The translations under genes and the position numbers were made by a program. The notes under the pieces are model-generated. The model was not told the DNA's origin. It ran no database searches and saw only the letters and a list, made by a program, of their open reading frames with translations. 64,000 nucleotides of DNA from Frigoribacterium sp. CFBP 13712 (GTDB lineage: Bacteria; Actinomycetota; Actinomycetes; Actinomycetales; Microbacteriaceae), in assembly GCF_014842255.1 (NCBI RefSeq), contig NZ_JACYVH010000002.1, positions 110,519-174,518 on the forward strand, read 5' to 3'. Positions 59,796 through 64,000 of the stretch are shown piece by piece; position 1 is the first letter of the stretch, and every line of letters begins with the position of its first letter.

Positions 59796-60923
59796 GTGAC
59801 CACCATCGATGAACTGATCTCGGGGTACACCGACGAACCCGGGTACTTCGACTTCGCCAAGTGGGGCCCGATCTCACGGCCCGTCGTCGAAGAGGAGCGC
59901 GCTCTCGTCGACGTCCAGGCTCGTGCCCGATTCGGCTCGGAGGTCGCGCTGACCGAGCAGGCCGGGCGGGTCCGGCGGGCCGTCTCGGCCGTCGTCGGGT
60001 TCCCGGCCGATCAGGTGGTCTTCCAGCCGGATACGAGCTCGGGTCTCGTCCACACCCTCTTCGGCCTGACGGGGCAGGTCCTGATGTCCCCGCGCGACTA
60101 TCCGAGCGGGCCGGTCGCCGCCACGCGGGCCGCCGCGGCGATGCGCGTTCTCGAGCCCGTCTGGATGGACCTCGACCACGACGTCGTGACCCCTTCCGTC
60201 GTGCAGCGCCACCTCACCGACCGCGTGACGGCGGTCGCCGTCAGCCTCGTCGACTACCGCACCGGCTACCTCGTCGACCTCGAGGGCATCCGCCAGGTGA
60301 TCGGCGACCGGCTGCTGATCGTCGACGCCATCCAGGGGTTCGGCGTCGTCGACGCTCCGTACGGCGTGGCCGACGTGATCGCCTCGGGTGGCCAGAAGTG
60401 GGTGCGCGCCGGCTGGGGCACGGGGTTCCTGGCGCTCAGCGAGCGGGCTTCCGCCACGCTGACCCCGGTCTTCAGCGGGGTGGCGGGCACCGAGCTGCGC
60501 CTCGGCGGCTCGTACCACGAGACGCTGCCGACCCTGCCGGGTGCGGCGGCGTTCCAGATCACGAACCCCGACCCGATCGCGCAGGCGCGGTTCTCCACCG
60601 CCCTCGAGGGCATCGCCTCGGTCGGCGTCGCCGCGATCTCGCGAGAGATCGCCGACCGGGCCTCGCGGCTGATCGACATCGCCGACGAGTTCGCGCTGCC
60701 CGTCGTCTCGCCCCGAGACGAGGCCGAGCGCGCCGGCATCGTCGTGCTCGAACCCTCTCCCGAGCAGATGACCACGCTCACGGCGGCGCTGCTGAACCAC
60801 GGGGTCACGGCCACCGTGCGCGACACCACCGTGCGGCTCAGCGTGCACCTGTCGACCGACGACGACTCGTTCGACCTGCTGCGGGGCGCGTTGACCTCGT
60901 TCGGGACGACCGTCTACTACTGA
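59796..60923 (+). CDS. Class V aminotransferase family PLP enzyme
   Basis: A 375-aa fold-type I PLP enzyme. The schiff-base lysine is in [15 protein letters not shown] (about 204), [15 protein letters not shown] and [15 protein letters not shown] hold the PLP-binding Asp, and [15 protein letters not shown] precedes. The family includes isopenicillin epimerase-like, kynureninase-like and cysteine desulfurase-like enzymes, so the reaction is not fixed. GAGGAGA lies 5-11 nt before GTG. Its TGA stop is the first base overlap of a family A triplet. Confidence 0.8.
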   Translation: MTTIDELISGYTDEPGYFDFAKWGPISRPVVEEERALVDVQARARFGSEVALTEQAGRVRRAVSAVVGFPADQVVFQPDTSSGLVHTLFGLTGQVLMSPRDYPSGPVAATRAAAAMRVLEPVWMDLDHDVVTPSVVQRHLTDRVTAVAVSLVDYRTGYLVDLEGIRQVIGDRLLIVDAIQGFGVVDAPYGVADVIASGGQKWVRAGWGTGFLALSERASATLTPVFSGVAGTELRLGGSYHETLPTLPGAAAFQITNPDPIAQARFSTALEGIASVGVAAISREIADRASRLIDIADEFALPVVSPRDEAERAGIVVLEPSPEQMTTLTAALLNHGVTATVRDTTVRLSVHLSTDDDSFDLLRGALTSFGTTVYY

Positions 60924-60977
60924 CCCGCGCCTCCTCGGTCGACCCGCGCCTCCTCGGTCGACCCGCGCCTCCTGCCC
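60922..60977. repeat. Three head-to-tail family A copies, period 19 bp
   Basis: GACCCGCGCCTCCTCGGTC at 60922-60940 and again at 60941-60959, then GACCCGCGCCTCCTGCC at 60960-60976. The first copy overlaps the aminotransferase stop codon. Confidence 0.9.
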
Positions 60978-61064
60978 TACGGCGTCTCCGTGCGCTCGCG
61001 AGCTGTTCACGTGTTCGTCACACGACACGGCGGGTCGTGTTCGGCCGGTCGTCGGGCGACGACG

Positions 61065-61070
61065 TAGGTT
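61065..61070 (+). promoter_or_regulatory. -10 box TAGGTT upstream of the PIN-PhoH gene
   Basis: TAGGTT gives a leader of about 110 nt. The leader ends in a hairpin (CCGAGCG/CGCTCGG, 61154-61173) touching the ribosome-binding region. Confidence 0.4.
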
Positions 61071-61186
61071 CGACCCATCGGGCACAGGGTCCGATCGAGT
61101 CGGCCACGAAAGTTCGCCTCGCAACTGCTCCGCGGCCGTCTCCGCCGAAGGTACCGAGCGCATCAGCGCTCGGAGATGGAGTGGTC

Positions 61187-62554
61187 GTGACCGCGCTCAA
61201 CAACCCCCAGACCGAACAGCCCCGCCCCTCGACGAGCACCGGGGAGGCGCGATCCGGCTCGGTCGCGCAACGCACCTACGTGCTCGACACGTCGGTGCTC
61301 CTGTCGGATCCCCAGGCTCTCCTCCGCTTCGCCGAACACGACGTGGTGCTGCCCGTCGTCGTGATCAGCGAGCTCGAGGGCAAGCGTCACGACCCCGAGC
61401 TGGGCTACTTCGCGCGCCAGGCGCTGCGGCTGCTCGATGACCTGCGGCTGAAGCACGAGCGACTCGACTTCCCCGTCGAGGTCGGTGACGGGGGGTCGTT
61501 CCGCGTCGAGCTCAACCACTCGAACATGTCGGTGCTGCCGTCGGGCCTGCAGCTGAACGACAACGACTCGCGCATCCTCGCCGTCGCCTCGAACCTCGCC
61601 AACGACGGACTCGCCGTGACCGTGGTCTCGAAGGACCTCCCGCTGCGGGTCAAGGCGGCCTCGATCGGCCTCGCGGCGGAGGAGTACCGCGCCGAGCAGG
61701 TCGTCGATAGCGGCTACACCGGGCAGACCGACATCGACGTCTCGAGCGAGCAGATGGCCGCGTTCTACGAGACCGAGAGGCTGAGCTCGCGGGCGCTGGC
61801 CGACGTCCCCGTGAACACGGGCGTGGTCGTGCACTCCGACCGGGGCTCGGCCCTGGCGCGCGTGGTGTCGCAGGGCGAGGCGCGGCTCGTCCGCGGCGAC
61901 CGCGACGTGTTCGGGCTGAACGGGCGCTCGGCCGAGCAGCGTCTCGCCATCGATCTGCTGCTCGACCCCGAGGTCGGCATCGTGTCGCTCGGGGGCAGCG
62001 CGGGCACGGGCAAGTCGGCCCTCGCGCTCTGCGCCGGGCTCGAAGCCGTGCTCGAGAAGCAGCAGCACCGCAAGATCATGGTGTTCCGGCCGCTGTACGC
62101 GGTCGGCGGCCAGGACCTCGGCTACCTGCCGGGCGATGCCGGCGAGAAGATGAACCCCTGGGGGCAGGCGGTCTTCGACACCTTGGGCGCCCTCGTCTCG
62201 CAGAACGTGCTCGACGAGGTCGTCGAGCGGGGGCTGCTCGAGGTGCTGCCCCTGACCCACATCCGCGGGCGCTCGCTGCACGACGCGTTCGTCATCGTCG
62301 ACGAGGCTCAGTCGCTGGAGCGGAACGTGCTGCTCACCGTGCTGTCGCGCATCGGCCAGAACTCGCGCGTCGTCCTCACCCACGACGTCGCGCAGCGCGA
62401 CAACCTCCGCGTGGGGCGGCACGACGGCGTGGCCTCGGTCATCGAGACGCTCAAGGGGCACCCGCTGTTCGGCCACGTCACACTGATGCGGTCGGAGCGG
62501 TCGGCCATCGCCGCGCTGGTCACCCGGATGCTCGAGTCCACCGACCTGGCCTAG
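61187..62554 (+). CDS. PIN-PhoH fusion protein (PhoH2/YlaK-like)
   Basis: A 455-aa protein: an N-terminal PIN RNase domain ([31 protein letters not shown]) and a C-terminal PhoH ATPase (Walker [13 protein letters not shown] near 270, [13 protein letters not shown]). PhoH2 proteins unwind and cleave RNA and in mycobacteria form a pair with a small PhoAT antitoxin; no PhoAT-like gene is seen upstream here. GTG 61187 has GGAG 5 nt upstream. A 15-bp tandem repeat begins at its stop codon. Confidence 0.9.
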   Translation: MTALNNPQTEQPRPSTSTGEARSGSVAQRTYVLDTSVLLSDPQALLRFAEHDVVLPVVVISELEGKRHDPELGYFARQALRLLDDLRLKHERLDFPVEVGDGGSFRVELNHSNMSVLPSGLQLNDNDSRILAVASNLANDGLAVTVVSKDLPLRVKAASIGLAAEEYRAEQVVDSGYTGQTDIDVSSEQMAAFYETERLSSRALADVPVNTGVVVHSDRGSALARVVSQGEARLVRGDRDVFGLNGRSAEQRLAIDLLLDPEVGIVSLGGSAGTGKSALALCAGLEAVLEKQQHRKIMVFRPLYAVGGQDLGYLPGDAGEKMNPWGQAVFDTLGALVSQNVLDEVVERGLLEVLPLTHIRGRSLHDAFVIVDEAQSLERNVLLTVLSRIGQNSRVVLTHDVAQRDNLRVGRHDGVASVIETLKGHPLFGHVTLMRSERSAIAALVTRMLESTDLA

Positions 62555-62644
62555 GCCCCGCCGCCTCCGGCCCCGCCGCCTCCGGCCCCGCCGCCTCCGG
62601 CCCCGCCGCCTCCGGCACTGCCGCCTCCGTCCCTGCCGCCTCCG
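62555..62644. repeat. 15-bp tandem repeat, six copies
   Basis: Four identical units GCCCCGCCGCCTCCG, then two variants (GCACTGCCGCCTCCG, TCCCTGCCGCCTCCG) and a degenerate seventh. Confidence 0.95.
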
Positions 62645-62656
62645 GCACTGCTGCGC

Positions 62657-62733
62657 GGTCGGCAACTCAGGTTCAGCCGCACGATCGTGTCTGATCGGCA
62701 TGGGAACGGGCGGGTGCGCCTGAGTTGCCGACC
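62657..62733. repeat. Family B palindromic element, 77 bp
   Basis: GGTCGGCAACTCAGG (62657-62671) and CCTGAGTTGCCGACC (62719-62733) are 15-bp perfect inverted arms; the core differs from the other copies. Confidence 0.92.
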
Positions 62734-62884
62734 GGGTGCGGGCGCGACAGCGCGGCGCGGGGCGGCGCGGGGTCGACCCGAGGCGCTGCGCGTGATCCCA
62801 CCCCATATGCTCGTCGGCCCGATCCGTCCCCAGGGGCCTCTCCTTGGCCAGGTGCCGGGCCCGGCCATCGAGCAGTCTGCCGGC

Positions 62885-63913
62885 ATGGAGCAACTCGCAG
62901 CACTCGTCACCGACCTGGGTGGTGTCGCGCACAAACGGCAGCTCGTGGCGCACGGCGCCACCGATCGTCTGCTCACGGCCAGTGTCCGGTTCGGGTCGCT
63001 GCATCGGGCCCGGCGCGGCTGGTACACGGTCTTCCCTCCCGGCGACCCCCGGCACGAGGCGGTGCGCATCGGCGGCCGCCTCACGGGCGCCTCTCTCCTG
63101 GCCCTGCACGGTGCGTGGTTGTGGACGACGCCGCCCGTCACGGTGGCCGTCTCGGCGAATGCCTCTCGGCTCCGAGCGCGTCACGGGGCGACGGTCCTCT
63201 GGCGTCCGCGCGTGCTCCCGTCCGGCCCTGTTCGCGATCGGCCGACGCCACCGTGGGCGGTGCCCCTCGAGGAGGCGCTGGTCACGGCCGTCCTCGGCCT
63301 CCCGCTCGACGAGGCGGTCGCCCTGCTCGACTGGGCGCTCGCCAGCGGGCGGTTCACGCGGGTCGAGTTGGCGGAGGCGTTCGCTCATCTGCCGGAGAAT
63401 CGCGCCTCGATCGTCGACTGGGCGGATCGGCGGAGCGAGAGCTTCATCGAGAGCCTGATCAGAGCCACCTTCGTCTCACTCGGGCATGACGTCCGCGTGC
63501 AGGTCCCCGTGGGTCCGCGCGACGCCCGACGCATCGACATCGTCGTCGACGAGGTGGTGGCTCTCGAACTCGACGGCCGGGCCTTCCACGCCGACACGTT
63601 CGACGCCGACCGGCACAAGGACATCACCGTGACGATCGCGGGGAGGGTCGCGCTCCGCTGCGGGTACGGCATGGTCCGAGACGAGCGGGGCCTGCTCGTC
63701 GAGGCGGTCCACGCGATCATCCGACGTTCGCGTGCCGTGAGCACGGCGTCGAGGCGATGCCGCGACTCGCACCATCAGGCCTGCCTCGGTGCCGAGCCCT
63801 GGCGTGTCGGCGCGTCGAGGGCTCCTCGACCTCACCGGCCACGGTCGGCCTCAACCGCTGGTGTCGTGCGGGCAGACTCCCCACCCCGGTCGTCTCGGGC
63901 GACTCGGTCGTGA
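62885..63913 (+). CDS. AbiEi-like N-terminal / DUF559-type endonuclease-like protein
   Basis: A 342-aa protein. The N-terminal part (LAALVTDLGGVAHKRQLVAH, RRGWYTVFPPGDPRHEAVRI) resembles AbiEi-type antitoxin winged helices. The C-terminal part (RSESFIESLIRATFVSLGHD, ARRIDIVVDEVVALELDGRA) looks like a Vsr/DUF559 PD-(D/E)xK nuclease core. Such proteins are common and uncharacterised in Microbacteriaceae. The last 50 residues are Arg/Ser/Pro-rich and look unstructured. ATG 62885 starts at the first conserved residue; longer in-frame starts exist. It sits 150 bp from a family B element. Confidence 0.72.
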   Translation: MEQLAALVTDLGGVAHKRQLVAHGATDRLLTASVRFGSLHRARRGWYTVFPPGDPRHEAVRIGGRLTGASLLALHGAWLWTTPPVTVAVSANASRLRARHGATVLWRPRVLPSGPVRDRPTPPWAVPLEEALVTAVLGLPLDEAVALLDWALASGRFTRVELAEAFAHLPENRASIVDWADRRSESFIESLIRATFVSLGHDVRVQVPVGPRDARRIDIVVDEVVALELDGRAFHADTFDADRHKDITVTIAGRVALRCGYGMVRDERGLLVEAVHAIIRRSRAVSTASRRCRDSHHQACLGAEPWRVGASRAPRPHRPRSASTAGVVRADSPPRSSRATRS

Positions 63914-64000
63914 TGTCGATCCTCGAGACGACGCCGACGCCGACGCCGACGCCGATGCCGCCCGCCGATCGCGTGCTCGAACTCGGGGCCGTCGTGCTGC
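63913..64000 (+). CDS. Start of an unidentified gene, cut by the window end
   Basis: ATG 63913 overlaps the previous stop by one base (TGATG). The visible 29 residues are MSILETTPTPTPTPMPPADR, then a run beginning VLELG; the Thr-Pro repeat comes from ACGCCG units. No family can be named from this fragment. Confidence 0.5.
   Translation, partial: MSILETTPTPTPTPMPPADRVLELGAVVL

Larger units (their letters stand above)
62555..62884. other. Gap after phoH: tandem repeats and a family B element
   Basis: Six 15-bp units fill 62555-62644 and a family B element fills 62657-62733. The remaining 150 bp up to the next gene are GC-rich with no clear signal. Confidence 0.75.

Noticed and set aside
60924-61186. 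A PhoAT-type antitoxin gene upstream of PIN-PhoH
   Set aside because: The gap holds repeats and hairpins, and no plus-strand frame with a start, ribosome-binding site and sensible composition was found.

Overview
The window is very GC-rich and its genes are closely packed on both strands. It has a mycothiol-dependent enzyme (Mca), many genes whose start codon lies 6-7 nt after a TAnnnT -10 box (leaderless transcripts), and the gene runs metG-tatD-rsmA-ispE and eno-ftsB-DUF501-subtilase. Together these point to an actinobacterium, most likely of the family Microbacteriaceae. The genus cannot be fixed from the sequence alone. There is no prophage, insertion sequence or CRISPR array; most of it is chromosomal core with small accessory insertions.

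Layout. 0.1-6.2 kb: an MDR oxidoreductase, then metG-tatD-rsmA, a DUF4287-like protein and ispE. 6.2-21.7 kb: a molybdenum-cofactor region in two blocks. The first has moeB/moeZ facing moaD-moaA; the second is moeA-moaC-mogA-moaE. Between them lie a GT87 membrane glycosyltransferase, a cytochrome b561-like/sulfite-oxidase-like fusion molybdoenzyme, a glycosyltransferase-DUF2064-methyltransferase operon, a FitAB toxin-antitoxin pair, a sugar-nucleotide epimerase and an MTA phosphorylase. 21.8-24.4 kb: an ABC-F ATPase, a MarR regulator and tRNA-Gln. 24.4-28.0 kb: an accessory locus with a large DUF1023-type alpha/beta-hydrolase protein carrying a helical WXG-like N-terminus, followed by three tandem paralogous lipoproteins; this reads as an effector with an immunity array. 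28.1-35.4 kb: DUF4126 protein, glmU-prs, a small SRPBCC protein, gnd, the bL25 gene with a long structured leader, and pth. 35.4-43.6 kb: mfd-mazG, a TetR regulator, hisS and eno. 43.7-47.7 kb: ftsB-like, DUF501, a mycosin-like protease, NDH-2 and a tRNA with anticodon UAA. 47.7-57 kb: a large Ig-like/polytopic membrane protein of unknown role, lemA-htpX, a YcaQ-type DNA glycosylase, an AI-2E-type permease, ilvA, greA and DUF4307. 56.7-64 kb: mca, a small membrane protein, trhA, uppS, a class V aminotransferase, PIN-PhoH, an AbiEi/DUF559-type nuclease-like protein, and the start of one more gene.

The most unusual structure lies across the genes. Two families of short dispersed repeats run through the window. 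Family A has the core GACCCGCGCCTCCTCGGC (about 15 copies, often as facing pairs). Family B is a palindromic element of about 75 bp with arms GTCGGCAACTCAGG / CCTGAGTTGCCGAC (four copies). Both occur between genes and, in frame, inside interdomain linkers of proteins (MoeZ-like protein, molybdoenzyme fusion, DUF2064 protein). One family A copy supplies the ribosome-binding site and start of mazG. Other points of note are a tRNA(UAA) with a short variable loop, a 19-nt poly-C tract beside two family B elements, and 7-bp tandem repeats abutting a -10 box.
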